Below are positions 1-7,354 of a stretch of DNA of 62,116 bases, piece after piece. The notes beneath the pieces are model-generated. The model saw only the letters and a list, made by a program, of their open reading frames with translations, was not told the origin of the DNA and did no database searches. Source of the stretch: a virus; IMG/VR virus record IMGVR_UViG_3300021420_000004, positions 1-62,116 of that record; one strand, written 5' to 3'. A program made the translations under genes and the position numbers. Each line of letters starts with the position of its first letter. Position 1 is the first letter of the stretch.

Positions 1-127
1 TCTCGCACACTCTCGATAAGCACCCTCCCACGGGAGAGCAATTCCTGTGCCTGCTCCAACTGAGAACTGGATGAGCCGTATTTGAGTGTCTGTAAATCCA
101 TCCCTTGCATCTTCATCGAGACTTGCA
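1..127. repeat. Terminal direct repeat, left copy (contig closure)
   Basis: The first 127 bases are identical to positions 61990-62116. The repeat lies inside the polymerase fusion gene, which stays in frame across it. This marks a circular or circularly permuted molecule of 61,989 unique bases. The length equals a common maximum assembler k-mer, so it is probably an assembly overlap and not a biological terminal repeat. Confidence 0.95.
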
Positions 128-885
128 GACTCGAAAGTTTCGATGTCGTAACTAAGCACAAATTGACTGCTTGACTCAACCCGATCCACAAATCCTCGTA
201 CATCATCAAGACTTGGGCGTGTGTCATACGCGATCTTGCCATTGCGGACTCCTTCCTCTAAATCCCATATCCATTCCCGGTCCTTCCCCGATGCGACGTT
301 GATCGCACGCTGGAGGTTGCGGGAGAAGAATCCTTGGTACGCCGCCTTGCCTCGGCGGATGAACGCGGGATGGTAGGCGGGGATCACGGGGATCGTCCTA
401 TAGGGCGGCGGCTCCATACTATCCGCCCAATGCTGCCCCGGCCCCTTCAGGACATATCCGCAAAGATGCCCCACCCCTCGTGCTTCCCCCGCCTCCCCCG
501 TCAACTCCCGCAACGCCGTATCCCCCAGCGCCAAAATCGCCTTGGGCCTGCGCTCGGCAATCGCCACGTCCAGATTCGGTCGGCAATGATTCAGCGCGGA
601 GAATTCCCACGGCGATCCTACGAGAAAGTTATTCTTCGGTCGGCAGCGTAGGCAATTCGTCCATGAGAACTGCGCTCGGGATAGGCCCATGCGAGTGAGC
701 GTGCGTTGAACGACGGATCCCGCTGGCGCATAAGGGACTAAGGGGATGCCTTCGCGGGCTTCCATCTCACCGGATGCTTCCGCTACTATCATCACCGACA
801 GCGATCCGGTGCCATCGACGCGGGTGAAGTCGGTGCCGTGGGAGGCGCAAGAGCAACCTTCGCAACTGAGAGGTTTCTGTCGCAT
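1..885 (-). CDS. UDG-exonuclease-DNA polymerase fusion, N-terminal part
   Basis: Residues 1-295 of a protein of about 921 aa that continues in frame at 61989. ATG at 885-883, 2 bases after the stop of the upstream gene. Residues 1 to about 200 resemble a family-4 uracil-DNA glycosylase: an N-terminal CEGC (Cys8, Cys11), later cysteines near 78-101 that could complete an Fe-S site, AEASGEMEAREGIPLV in place of the usual GEGPG..E...G.P.V, and an AYHPAF block near 170 matching the C-terminal HP motif. A 3'-5' exonuclease domain begins at DIETFE (Asp247, Glu249; Exo I). Family knowledge: the glycosylase fold excises uracil, and SPO1-type phages carry a UDG-like domain on PolA. Whether the glycosylase is active is uncertain because motif A is altered. 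Confidence 0.85.
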   Translation of the reverse strand, partial: MRQKPLSCEGCSCASHGTDFTRVDGTGSLSVMIVAEASGEMEAREGIPLVPYAPAGSVVQRTLTRMGLSRAQFSWTNCLRCRPKNNFLVGSPWEFSALNHCRPNLDVAIAERRPKAILALGDTALRELTGEAGEARGVGHLCGYVLKGPGQHWADSMEPPPYRTIPVIPAYHPAFIRRGKAAYQGFFSRNLQRAINVASGKDREWIWDLEEGVRNGKIAYDTRPSLDDVRGFVDRVESSSQFVLSYDIETFESASLDEDARDGFTDTQIRLIQFSVGAGTGIALPWEGAYRECAR

Positions 886-887
886 AG

Positions 888-1067
888 TTATGGCTCTAGT
901 AGTATCGGAGGCCCATAAGGAACTGGAATCTCAGTAAACCTATAATCCGTTGACAGCAATGCGAGGTGATACTTACGGCGGCATTCAGGACAAGTAAGGT
1001 TGAGCGAAGAACCGCCGACAGCAACTACCCATTTCTCATTTCCACACTGACACCTTACGCCTCTCAT
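888..1067 (-). CDS. Small Cys-rich (zinc-ribbon-like) protein, 59 aa
   Basis: The ORF starts at ATG 1067 as part of an ATGA overlap with the upstream gene and ends 2 bases before the polymerase start. It has two Cys pairs, CQC near the N-terminus and CPEC in the middle, a spacing typical of a small zinc ribbon. The C-terminal third is Pro-rich. It is probably translationally coupled to the polymerase fusion. No specific function is recognised. Confidence 0.7.
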   Translation of the reverse strand: MRGVRCQCGNEKWVVAVGGSSLNLTCPECRRKYHLALLSTDYRFTEIPVPYGPPILLEP

Positions 1068-1267
1068 CGGTACGCCTCCGGGTATCTCCTCCGCGCCTCT
1101 TCCACTCCCACCATCTCCTCAACCTTCGCCCGCTTCTCTGGGTCGTCGCGAAGGTTGAGCGCCGCCTGCCTCCTAGCGCCTTCAGTCACCGGCCCCCACT
1201 CGGTCATAATCACCGGAGGACGCTTGCCAAAGCGGGACTTGAACTGCTGCCACCATGTCTGGTTCAT
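1064..1267 (-). CDS. Hypothetical protein, 67 aa, basic
   Basis: A 67-residue Arg/Glu-rich soluble protein with overlaps of 4 bases at both ends (ATGA junctions), which supports it as a genuine member of the leftward operon. Starts MNQTWWQQF; the middle, ARRQAALNLRDDPEKRAK, looks helical. No membrane segment or known motif. It sits between the helicase-proximal gene and the polymerase, so a replication-associated role is only a guess from position. Confidence 0.65.
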   Translation of the reverse strand: MNQTWWQQFKSRFGKRPPVIMTEWGPVTEGARRQAALNLRDDPEKRAKVEEMVGVEEARRRYPEAYR

Positions 1268-1500
1268 TTATGACTCTCCAATAAAAGTATCGCTCGATCA
1301 TGATTGACCAGCCAGACAGCAAACTTCGTCATAATCCTCATAATCTCGGGAGCAGTGATTAGTATCTCGGGCCACTGCTGTGGTGGGCCACCTACCCGCG
1401 CAACGGATGTCGTCAGGATATATGGCATAATAACTCCTCCATCCTCAATGAGGAATGACGCGGCGTCTTTAAGGAGATCGTCGGCGTAGACTACAGCCAT
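1264..1500 (-). CDS. Hypothetical protein, 78 aa
   Basis: Its ATG at 1500 overlaps the 3' end of the helicase gene by 10 bases, and its stop overlaps the next start by 4. The protein is moderately hydrophobic with no clear transmembrane segment and no cysteines. Nothing is recognised. The tight overlaps on both sides are the main support. Confidence 0.6.
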   Translation of the reverse strand: MAVVYADDLLKDAASFLIEDGGVIMPYILTTSVARVGGPPQQWPEILITAPEIMRIMTKFAVWLVNHDRAILLLESHK

Positions 1501-2795
1501 CGCTGTATCCTTTCATCCGCCTTACAATGCATCACAAACCTCTCCCGCTGTCCCACGATCCTCAACCCTTCCAAGGTCCGGCATCGGCTGAGCGCGACGT
1601 ACAACATACCCGGATGCGAGAAGAAGGAGTTGCGAATGTCCACCTGGAGCTTATCGAGGGAGAGCCCCTGAGACTTATGTACAGTAGACGCATAAGCCAA
1701 TCGCACCGGATAATATTCCACTTGCCCGATCACATACTTCCCCTTTCCGTCCCGATGCTCTCCCGCGTACCATCCGTCCTGCCTTAGCGTGGAATCCCAC
1801 CGCTCCGGCTTATCCTTCACCGCAACGGATCGCACCAGCTTAGGAACGCTAACAACAGCGCCAGTACGCACAAGACGGATATCGAGAGAGTACGTTCCGA
1901 CGGACTCCACATGGCCGCAGTCTCCGTTCACCCAAGGGAACTTTCCGGTTTCGTCGTCGATCTTGGCATTGGAAAGGATCATCACATAGCAGCCTTCCTT
2001 GAGGATGAGGTTGAACGGGATCGACTTCCATTCGGATCGCTGCTGGCCCCAGCGACGGCTGCTGACTGTGAACTTCGCTCCCTTATGCCCATCCAGCTTC
2101 AGTTGATTAAACCGATCCACCTGGTCGTTCTTCGGCACCAGGGTGGTCCCGTCGTAATCCGTGTCCAAGGCCGTCTCCCAGCGGACGCCGACGGAGGAGA
2201 GGACTTCCGCCGCCGGTCCTCCTTGGCCGCGACGGGCGAAGTTGAGCGCTTGGAGGAATTCCTGCTGGTCCTGCCGCCAGATGCGAGTGAGCCGCGTCGT
2301 ATGGGCGTCGAAGTGCTCCCAGCACTCCGCCTCGAATGCGAACTTGGCCTTCACCGGAGGGAGCTGCGCGAAGTCCCCTACGAGGACGATCCCCATCGGG
2401 GATTTAATATCCGCATAGTCGTTCGCCTGCTGGAGCCCGCGATAGATGAGGTCGAGCTGGAGGCCGTCGATCATGGAAACTTCGTCGATCACCAGCCAGC
2501 GGAACTCCAATGCCAGTTTGTGCAGCGCCGTCGTAAGGCGTCCGGTGAGATAGTTGTCACGAAGACCGTCAGAATCGAAGTAACCTAAAAGGCTATTTAT
2601 TGTGACCGCCGAAAGGTTGACCGCCGCGATCCCCGTGGACGCGCTTAGGATTCCGTAGGAAGGGTCGGCCTCGATCCGTCGCTTGATCTCGAAGGTTTTG
2701 CCGCAACCGGCGCTCCCGCAGAGGAATTCGCAGGGTACGACTCCGCCATCGGGAGCCACTTCTTCCGCCATCGCTTGATCGAACTCCGGCTGCAT
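1491..2795 (-). CDS. SF1 helicase, Pif1/Dda/RecD2-like
   Basis: A 434-aa helicase expected to unwind DNA 5'-3' using ATP. Visible motifs: Walker A GSAGCGKT (about residues 27-34), Walker B VIDEVSM (about 102-108), motif III GDFAQLPPV (about 140-148), and C-terminal YVALSRCR (around 400) typical of Pif1/Dda motif VI. The frame is open upstream to a GTG at 2933, but the ATG at 2795 has AAGGAG 5 bases in front and leaves room for the HTH gene in another frame, so I chose it. The family usually aids recombination, replication initiation or removal of roadblocks and is not normally the main replicative helicase. No DnaB-type helicase or primase is visible in the genome. Confidence 0.9.
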   Translation of the reverse strand: MQPEFDQAMAEEVAPDGGVVPCEFLCGSAGCGKTFEIKRRIEADPSYGILSASTGIAAVNLSAVTINSLLGYFDSDGLRDNYLTGRLTTALHKLALEFRWLVIDEVSMIDGLQLDLIYRGLQQANDYADIKSPMGIVLVGDFAQLPPVKAKFAFEAECWEHFDAHTTRLTRIWRQDQQEFLQALNFARRGQGGPAAEVLSSVGVRWETALDTDYDGTTLVPKNDQVDRFNQLKLDGHKGAKFTVSSRRWGQQRSEWKSIPFNLILKEGCYVMILSNAKIDDETGKFPWVNGDCGHVESVGTYSLDIRLVRTGAVVSVPKLVRSVAVKDKPERWDSTLRQDGWYAGEHRDGKGKYVIGQVEYYPVRLAYASTVHKSQGLSLDKLQVDIRNSFFSHPGMLYVALSRCRTLEGLRIVGQRERFVMHCKADERIQRWL

Positions 2796-2929
2796 TTCAG
2801 CTCCTTCGCCATCAGATATTCGTTCCCCTTGCATTTCGCCAGCGCGTCGAGGTAGTTCAGCCGGATCGCCTCCTTCATTGGAGTCACCGGGGCGAGGGGG
2901 ACGCGGATAAGTCGCTTGTTCGGGGCCAT
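2645..2929 (-). CDS. Helix-turn-helix (Fis/NtrC-tail-like) protein
   Basis: A 94-aa ORF whose residues about 18-58 form a Fis-type helix-turn-helix: a predicted helix starting LNYLDALAKCKGN, then MAKELKCSRSSIKRWRKKW. This is typical of small DNA-binding proteins or terminase-like HTH units. ATG 2929 lies 2 bases after the upstream stop, with a distant GAGG, so re-initiation is likely. The last 36 codons overlap the helicase start in a different frame by 151 bases and look like run-through composition. Function unknown; DNA binding is inferred from the HTH. Confidence 0.65.
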   Translation of the reverse strand: MAPNKRLIRVPLAPVTPMKEAIRLNYLDALAKCKGNEYLMAKELKCSRSSIKRWRKKWLPMAESYPANSSAGAPVAAKPSRSSDGSRPTLPTES

Positions 2930-2933
2930 TCAC

Positions 2934-3173
2934 TTAGAATCCCTCGTCCTTCCATTCCGCGCCACATTCCCGGCAGATAATTTTCTTGCCCTCGTTCATG
3001 AGTATCAGGATATGGCCCGTGGCTCGGTCGCACTTGGCAATTTCATTTCTACTTTGCTCTAATGCCTCCGCAACCGGAACCCTACGCCACACAGGGTCCT
3101 CCGCGATCAGGTCTCTATTGTCGCTTCGTCCGCGCGCATCGTGGTTGTTGGAATAACTGCTTGTGACCACCAT
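2934..3173 (-). CDS. Hypothetical protein, 79 aa, with CRECG knuckle
   Basis: The start at ATG 3173 is chosen because GGAGG lies 7 bases upstream; the frame stays open to 3239 without such a signal. The C-terminus carries CRECGAEW, half of a zinc ribbon, with another Cys (IAKCDRATGHI) about 20 residues before. It belongs to the leftward operon between the zinc-ribbon recombination-accessory gene and the HTH gene. Function unknown. Confidence 0.6.
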   Translation of the reverse strand: MVVTSSYSNNHDARGRSDNRDLIAEDPVWRRVPVAEALEQSRNEIAKCDRATGHILILMNEGKKIICRECGAEWKDEGF

Positions 3174-3267
3174 CGTCAGTCCTCCGAAAGTTAAAACGGC
3201 ACCGAACCGTCTCACCGCGCCCGGTGCCGCATTCGCCAACCTGAGCAGGACATCACCTCCTCTCAGC

Positions 3268-4005
3268 TTACTTGTTATGCGGCGTCTCCAAGGGCCAAAA
3301 TTGGACGATCCTCGCCTGCGCCCGCACCTGCGACTTACACACTGGGCACGCGGTCACCGGGTCATGCCCGCCGGACCGCAGTTGTGCGAATCGGTGCATC
3401 CCCAGCAGGAACGGCTTCGGCGCTCGATCCCCTTTCTTCTTTGCCACGTCGCCGCAGGTCATACATTGCGCTTCCCAAGCGGTCTCGACCACGATCTCCG
3501 GTTCCGCCGCGAGCACCTTCAGGAATTGCTCCATGCGTGCGCCGGGAGTGGCTGGGACCAGCGGCTGCTTTAGCTTCACAAGGATGGTGCCGATCTGCGA
3601 GTTGCCGGATCGCTCGACGACCGTCTTGACCCAATACTCAGTCAGCTTCACGCCGTCGTGCTTGCCCGAGGAGTCAAGGATCGTGCATTCCATGTTGGTC
3701 GCCAGAAATGGCTTGCCGTCGTTCATCTTGGGATAGCAGAACGCCGCGAATCGCTGAAGGTTTCCTTTGGAGTCCTTGATATCCACCTGCTTCAGCTTGG
3801 CCCGCCATTTGCCGTCTGGTAGCGGAGGAGGGACGGCGTAGGCATCGCCAGCCGGATTCTCGCTTAGTTGCTCCGACATCAGCCGGGGATCATTCAGGTC
3901 AATTACCTCTGCCGCCTGCGCCGATCCATTCGCGCCGTGGGTTGTGGTTGCGGAGGCTTCTGAAGGCCCCCCTTCATAGGTGGGTTCAAACGATGGTGTA
4001 CTCAT
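3268..4005 (-). CDS. Zinc-ribbon protein next to Sak4-like ATPase (possible ssDNA-binding/recombination accessory)
   Basis: A 245-aa protein. ATG 4005 overlaps the ATPase stop (ATGA) and has AAGGAGG 10 bases upstream; the longer open frame above it is antisense-frame noise. N-terminal 50 residues are low-complexity and acidic. The central region (KWRAKLKQVDIKDSKGN onward) looks like beta strands of an OB or single-strand-binding type. The C-terminus has CMTCGD and, about 40 residues later, CPVCKS, forming a four-Cys zinc site. Phage Sak4-type ATPases are commonly neighboured by an SSB-like protein, so that role is inferred from context plus the zinc site. Confidence 0.7.
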   Translation of the reverse strand: MSTPSFEPTYEGGPSEASATTTHGANGSAQAAEVIDLNDPRLMSEQLSENPAGDAYAVPPPLPDGKWRAKLKQVDIKDSKGNLQRFAAFCYPKMNDGKPFLATNMECTILDSSGKHDGVKLTEYWVKTVVERSGNSQIGTILVKLKQPLVPATPGARMEQFLKVLAAEPEIVVETAWEAQCMTCGDVAKKKGDRAPKPFLLGMHRFAQLRSGGHDPVTACPVCKSQVRAQARIVQFWPLETPHNK

Positions 4006-5057
4006 TTGGTTACAGCCTCCTTGGGAATAGAAATTCGTGCAACGCCTGACGTGCCAGAGAGCAGACGACCAAGCCGCTGATCCATCTTTTCGCGCCAGCC
4101 TTTCAACGACTCCGACTGCGATTGATCCTTCGACAACTTGTCGCAGAGATGAAGATAGGAGTCGAATCCATGCTCGACCGTCGGCTCGAAGTATCCATAG
4201 GGATACTCCTTCGAGAACTCCTTGATCTTCTCCGGCGGGATGCGTGGCTTCGCCGGGAACATGATCCCCGTCGCCGGATCGGGATGCTTCTTGAAGTACA
4301 TCCGCACGGTGGTATCGACGATGATGGTCTCCAAGGGGTCGCCGCCCTCGGGGTTGGGTACTTTGACCGGACGCTTGATTGCATAATCCTGCGCGTGAAT
4401 ACAATCACCGACCCACGACGGGCAAGCGGCGGTGGCCTTCTTACCCGCAATGGATGGGCCGTAGATCGTCGAACGGTCGTCGTCCTCGGCTTTCGACTCC
4501 AGCGCGGTAAAGAGAACATAGCGCACCGGCAGGGAGAGGAACTGGGTGGTTAGCGCATAGAGCTGATTCTGGACGAAGCCGAAGTGGTTCTGCGTCGAGG
4601 GACCGAACTTCTCTTCTTTCCACTCTCCGTTGACTTGAATGGGCACGTTGAACAGGCCGGTGTAATCATCCTTGCCGAACTTTAACCCTTTGTCAGCTGC
4701 GTAGCGCATCAACATGTTTGACAGAGACGACCAGCCTTCCACGGCAATCCCACCGATCTCGTTCCAGTCCATCGGCTTCATGTTGATCTTCGTCGGGTCT
4801 ATCTCCGAGGTATCTTCGGGCCAGTAACCTTGGCTGATTTTACGAATCATGGGGAGAGGAAGGACCGCCGCCTCGCAGCGGTAGGCACGGATCATGCCAG
4901 CCTCGACCTCTGGTTCGCACGGCCCCCAGCCCCCGCCGTCCGACGAGAACAGGCAGGTAGATTTGCCAGTGGTCTCAGCTATATAGTGGGAGAACTGCTT
5001 GACCATGCCAGTTTTCCATGAGCCGGAAGGTCCGTAGATAACCCCGCTTCTAGCCAC
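4002..5057 (-). CDS. RecA-fold P-loop ATPase, Sak4-like single-strand annealing/recombination protein
   Basis: A 351-aa protein with a Walker A GPSGSWKTG at residues 9-17, right at the N-terminus as in Sak4/RecA-core phage recombinases. A hydrophobic strand GGIAVEGWSSL corresponds to Walker B (with Glu in place of Asp), and YVLFTALESKAEDD matches the next core strand. Overlaps its upstream gene by 8 bases and its downstream neighbour by 4. Expected role: ATP-dependent handling of single-stranded DNA during recombination-dependent replication. Other AAA/RecA-type phage NTPases have the same look, so the subfamily is less certain than the fold. Confidence 0.8.
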   Translation of the reverse strand: MARSGVIYGPSGSWKTGMVKQFSHYIAETTGKSTCLFSSDGGGWGPCEPEVEAGMIRAYRCEAAVLPLPMIRKISQGYWPEDTSEIDPTKINMKPMDWNEIGGIAVEGWSSLSNMLMRYAADKGLKFGKDDYTGLFNVPIQVNGEWKEEKFGPSTQNHFGFVQNQLYALTTQFLSLPVRYVLFTALESKAEDDDRSTIYGPSIAGKKATAACPSWVGDCIHAQDYAIKRPVKVPNPEGGDPLETIIVDTTVRMYFKKHPDPATGIMFPAKPRIPPEKIKEFSKEYPYGYFEPTVEHGFDSYLHLCDKLSKDQSQSESLKGWREKMDQRLGRLLSGTSGVARISIPKEAVTK

Positions 5058-5376
5058 GCGCCACGTCCGATCCGGGGAAGGAGGTTGACTTGTGTGCCTC
5101 GTTCAGGTTGTCCAGGTGTGCGGACATAGCGCGATCTGCTGGCGTTGGTTGCGCGACTGCGGCCCGAGCCTTCCGCTTTCGTCGCACGACCGGCTTCGAG
5201 ACGGCGGGAGCGGACGCCCCAGCTCCCCCCTCGATGCGTTCGAGAAGGAGCGTCCGCTGGTTGGTGATGGGATCGAGGTAATCCGCGACTACCTGCATCC
5301 CCTGCACGGAGGTCCGGCGGGTGATGGGGTCGGAGGGGCCGAGGGATAGCTTACGAAACTTTGACTTGGTTGCCAT
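5050..5376 (-). CDS. Hypothetical basic protein, 108 aa
   Basis: Starts MATKSKFRKLSLG and contains a highly basic central patch (VVRRKRKARAA), suggesting nucleic-acid binding or disorder. It overlaps the zinc-finger gene upstream by 26 bases and the ATPase downstream by 8, so it is a tight operon member. The SD is a modest GAAAGGG. No family recognised. Confidence 0.65.
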   Translation of the reverse strand: MATKSKFRKLSLGPSDPITRRTSVQGMQVVADYLDPITNQRTLLLERIEGGAGASAPAVSKPVVRRKRKARAAVAQPTPADRAMSAHLDNLNEAHKSTSFPGSDVARG

Positions 5377-5518
5377 TTAACTTTGCCCTTTCTCGGAGCC
5401 GCTTTTGCGCGGCCCGGTTACGACAGTTCGCGTCATAGTACACCTTAAGGGGATTGCCGCGACGAGAGAATTTCCTCCCGCATCCGCACTTGCATTCGAG
5501 TCTCCTGACGATTCCCAT
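5351..5518 (-). CDS. Small zinc-finger protein, 55 aa, first gene of the leftward replication transcript
   Basis: Reads MGIVRRLECKCGCGRKF with a later YYDANCRNRA; four cysteines in a CxCxC...C pattern resembling phage zinc knuckles. ATG 5518 lies about 25 bases downstream of the predicted transcription start of the 5550-5578 promoter, with no Shine-Dalgarno sequence. It overlaps the next gene by 26 bases. DNA binding or regulation is plausible but unproven. Confidence 0.65.
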   Translation of the reverse strand: MGIVRRLECKCGCGRKFSRRGNPLKVYYDANCRNRAAQKRLRERAKLNGNQVKVS

Positions 5519-5549
5519 AAGCGTTTACTAATATTACTAATCGGGTCCA

Positions 5550-5578
5550 ACCATACGCCCAGTCACGATTCCTGTCAA
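5550..5578 (-). promoter_or_regulatory. Sigma70-type promoter for the leftward replication operon
   Basis: On the minus strand TTGACA (5578-5573), a 17-base spacer and TATGGT (5555-5550). It lies in the 129-base gap between the 5648 gene and the zinc-finger gene, pointing at the latter. The rightward promoter at 16348-16376 uses the same -35, spacer length and -10. Confidence 0.6.
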
Positions 5579-5607
5579 GCTTTTATTTCAGATTATTTCT
5601 CACAGCC

Positions 5608-5616
5608 TGTGGATAA
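5608..5616 (-). promoter_or_regulatory. DnaA-box match upstream of the leftward promoter
   Basis: TGTGGATAA on the plus strand is a perfect TTATCCACA DnaA box on the minus strand, 30 bases upstream of the -35. A near copy (TGTGGAATAA) follows immediately. It could bind host DnaA for regulation or initiation. Single 9-mers occur by chance, so this is suggestive only. Confidence 0.35.
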
Positions 5617-5647
5617 CCTGTGGAATAAGCGTAGGCGTCTTGGGCGG

Positions 5648-5950
5648 TCACTTTTGCACCATCGGCGCAACCAGAGTCATCGTGTGATCCGTGCAAAAGT
5701 TGATGCCGTCTCCGCAGTTCGGCGTGCGCAGATCGTGCCAGATCGGATTAACTTCCGGTATCCGGTCGGGCAGCGGAGCGGAGAGCACGGGAGCCACAGC
5801 GGGCACTACCACGATTCGTCCAGTCGGCATTACGCAGGCAATCTTGGTTTCTGAGAAATCGACGACTTCGCACCAAGGATAAGCGACTGACTTATAACTT
5901 TGCCCCGACATGCCCACCTGGAGGAGACAGACCGCCAAGAGAATTCTCAT
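5648..5950 (-). CDS. Secreted small protein with signal peptide, 100 aa
   Basis: ATG 5950 (ATGA overlap with the upstream gene) gives MRILLAVCLLQVGMSGQSY, a short Sec signal peptide with probable cleavage near SGQ. The frame is open to 6001 but without reason to extend. Mature part of about 80 residues with four cysteines, which could form disulfides in the periplasm. Last gene before the 5.5 kb promoter gap. Role unknown; superinfection exclusion or envelope modification would fit an early exported phage protein. Confidence 0.65.
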   Translation of the reverse strand: MRILLAVCLLQVGMSGQSYKSVAYPWCEVVDFSETKIACVMPTGRIVVVPAVAPVLSAPLPDRIPEVNPIWHDLRTPNCGDGINFCTDHTMTLVAPMVQK

Positions 5951-6132
5951 TGTGTTGTACCGCCAGAGGTAATCGTAAACGGACGGTAATAAACCTCGCA
6001 AAATGACCTAACATATTCGTCGCGTGTCATCACTGCCGCCAATCCGGGATGCTTTTGGATGAGCCAGTCGTACCATGACGCACCGATTAGAGGTAATGAA
6101 GCAGCATATTCCTCGTTAGTTTGTTGAATCAT
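5947..6132 (-). CDS. Hypothetical protein, 61 aa
   Basis: Starts MIQQTNEEYAASL; a soluble, aromatic-rich protein (SWYDWLIQKH, EVYYRPF). ATGA overlaps with both neighbours support it. No motif recognised. Confidence 0.6.
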   Translation of the reverse strand: MIQQTNEEYAASLPLIGASWYDWLIQKHPGLAAVMTRDEYVRSFCEVYYRPFTITSGGTTQ

Positions 6133-6212
6133 CTCCCACCTCCGAGTTTTACGTTGCCTGCGAGAATGACCAATATTCCAAACAGGAACAGCGCGATATC
6201 TACTAGGTTCAT
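6129..6212 (-). CDS. Single-span membrane micropeptide, 27 aa
   Basis: Reads MNLVDIALFLFGILVILAG followed by a short polar tail, which is one transmembrane helix. AAAGGGA lies about 7 bases upstream of ATG 6212, and the stop overlaps the next start by 4. Small phage membrane peptides often regulate host envelope proteins or lysis; nothing specific can be claimed. Confidence 0.5.
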   Translation of the reverse strand: MNLVDIALFLFGILVILAGNVKLGGGR

Positions 6213-6252
6213 CGTTTCCCTTTCTTGGCTCGGAGACAGAAAAGAAGAGTCT

Positions 6253-6441
6253 TCATTGCCCAACCTTCGGCTTTGTGTGCGTAAGGCAAGCTATTCTAAA
6301 ATTGCTGGACTCTGCTTTACCGTCGCTAATCCATGATACTGAGGCGATCCGCTCATCTGATAAATGAAAGCACTCAATTACCATCGCAGGGCCTCCGCTC
6401 TTCAAATACACCACGTCGCCAACTTCAAATGACTTGCTCAT
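6253..6441 (-). CDS. DUF2158 / YodC-like small protein
   Basis: A 62-aa protein starting MSKSFEVGDVVYLKSGGPAM, matching the signature of DUF2158 proteins (F.VGDVV.LKSGGP.M.V). GAGGAG 7 bases upstream of ATG 6441 fixes the start; the frame is open 7 codons more. The family is a compact SH3-like beta barrel of about 60 residues found in many bacteria and phages, with no established biochemical role. Confidence 0.85.
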   Translation of the reverse strand: MSKSFEVGDVVYLKSGGPAMVIECFHLSDERIASVSWISDGKAESSNFRIACLTHTKPKVGQ

Positions 6442-6468
6442 TTTTTGTCTCCTCGACCGCACTCAGGA

Positions 6469-6657
6469 TCAACGCGGCTCATTTTCCACGAGTTGCACAT
6501 TCGGCCATTCAGCGCATAGGAAGCCCCGCAAATAGTCACCGAGCACTATAAGTATTTCTTCCTCGGACATTCCGTGATCTGGAACGCGGCCAATAATTCC
6601 GCGCTCGTCGAGTTGATCGTATAGCTTCTTGGCTGCATTAGCGATTATGTGGCTCAT
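6469..6657 (-). CDS. Hypothetical protein, 62 aa
   Basis: Starts MSHIIANAAKKLYDQLDERG; small, acidic and mostly helical. AAGGAG 5 bases upstream; start overlaps the preceding stop (ATGA). No recognised domain. Confidence 0.65.
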   Translation of the reverse strand: MSHIIANAAKKLYDQLDERGIIGRVPDHGMSEEEILIVLGDYLRGFLCAEWPNVQLVENEPR

Positions 6658-6779
6658 GGCTGCTCCTTGTGCGTAGACACCGCACTCAATTTATCCACAA
6701 TTTCCCATAACTGAAACGCGATGGTAACTAGCAAAACCGGAATAGTGACGCACAACATAAACGACTCAAGTGAATTCAT
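6654..6779 (-). CDS. Single-span membrane protein, 41 aa
   Basis: Begins MNSLESFMLCVTIPVLLVTI, one N-terminal transmembrane helix followed by a charged tail. GGAGGG sits 3-4 bases before ATG 6779. Its codons include a DnaA-box-like 9-mer (6691-6699), which is probably incidental. Function unknown. Confidence 0.55.
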   Translation of the reverse strand: MNSLESFMLCVTIPVLLVTIAFQLWEIVDKLSAVSTHKEQP

Positions 6780-6819
6780 TTTCCCTCCGTCTTTGCGAGA
6801 TTAGTCTGGCTCATTGGAA

Positions 6820-7188
6820 TTATCCTTCTGACGCTCGATCCCGCTGCGGTCCGCAGGCGTCGAAAAGCGGCTTAAGTTTCTCGCCGTAGTGCTTGTAACT
6901 CGGCTGCTGTGGCCGCATCTTGCGAACTCTGGCGGCGAACAACTCCGTGGCATAAATCGTTCCAACCGTATCATCCGCAGCTTTCGCGTCTCGATAGGAT
7001 GCTTCCAGAACCTCAATGTTCTCTGGTGTGATCGGCTCACAATCCGCCGTAGCCCACCAAAAGCAATCGCTGCAATTCGCTAAGAATGTAATCGGGGCGT
7101 AGTTTCCGTCCATGCGCCACCAGAGATTGGAGTTGTCGCCGAAATCAAATACTTTCAACACGCGAAGAATGAACTCTTCTTGGCTCAT
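6820..7188 (-). CDS. Hypothetical protein, 122 aa, Cys/Trp-rich centre
   Basis: ATG 7188 is preferred over 7266 because it makes an ATGA overlap with the 52-aa gene upstream and starts MSQEEFILRVLKVF. The middle, FLANCSDCFWWATADCEP, has three cysteines in a pattern that could bind metal. The C-terminus is polar. Not recognised further. Confidence 0.65.
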   Translation of the reverse strand: MSQEEFILRVLKVFDFGDNSNLWWRMDGNYAPITFLANCSDCFWWATADCEPITPENIEVLEASYRDAKAADDTVGTIYATELFAARVRKMRPQQPSYKHYGEKLKPLFDACGPQRDRASEG

Positions 7189-7343
7189 TTGGGCTTCTCC
7201 GTCTCCTTGGCCAGCCGCGCCCTGCATGTGCATCCTCCAAGGCCGTGTACTAATAGGCATCCCCAATCATGCTTCACCAGTTCCCAAAAGAGTTGCCAAA
7301 AGAAACTTGATCGGTGGTCGTCGAATATGACTGGTGGCGGCAT
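7185..7343 (-). CDS. Hypothetical protein, 52 aa
   Basis: Starts MPPPVIFDDHRSSFFWQLFW and ends basic; one Cys pair (GGCTCRAR). It exactly fills the space between the 272-aa gene (11 bases away) and the next gene (ATGA overlap). No strong SD, which lowers confidence. Confidence 0.45.
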   Translation of the reverse strand: MPPPVIFDDHRSSFFWQLFWELVKHDWGCLLVHGLGGCTCRARLAKETEKPK

Positions 7344-7354
7344 CCTAAGATTTC

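Noticed and set aside
1911-2588. 225-aa plus-strand ORF
   Set aside because: Exactly antisense to the helicase coding region, whose motifs are unambiguous.
2796-2933. Upstream GTG start (2933) for the helicase
   Set aside because: It lacks an SD and gives a low-complexity Pro/Glu-rich extension overlapping the HTH gene; ATG 2795 has AAGGAG.
6691-6699. DnaA-box-like TTATCCACA
   Set aside because: It lies inside a small coding gene with no accompanying repeats, so chance is likely.
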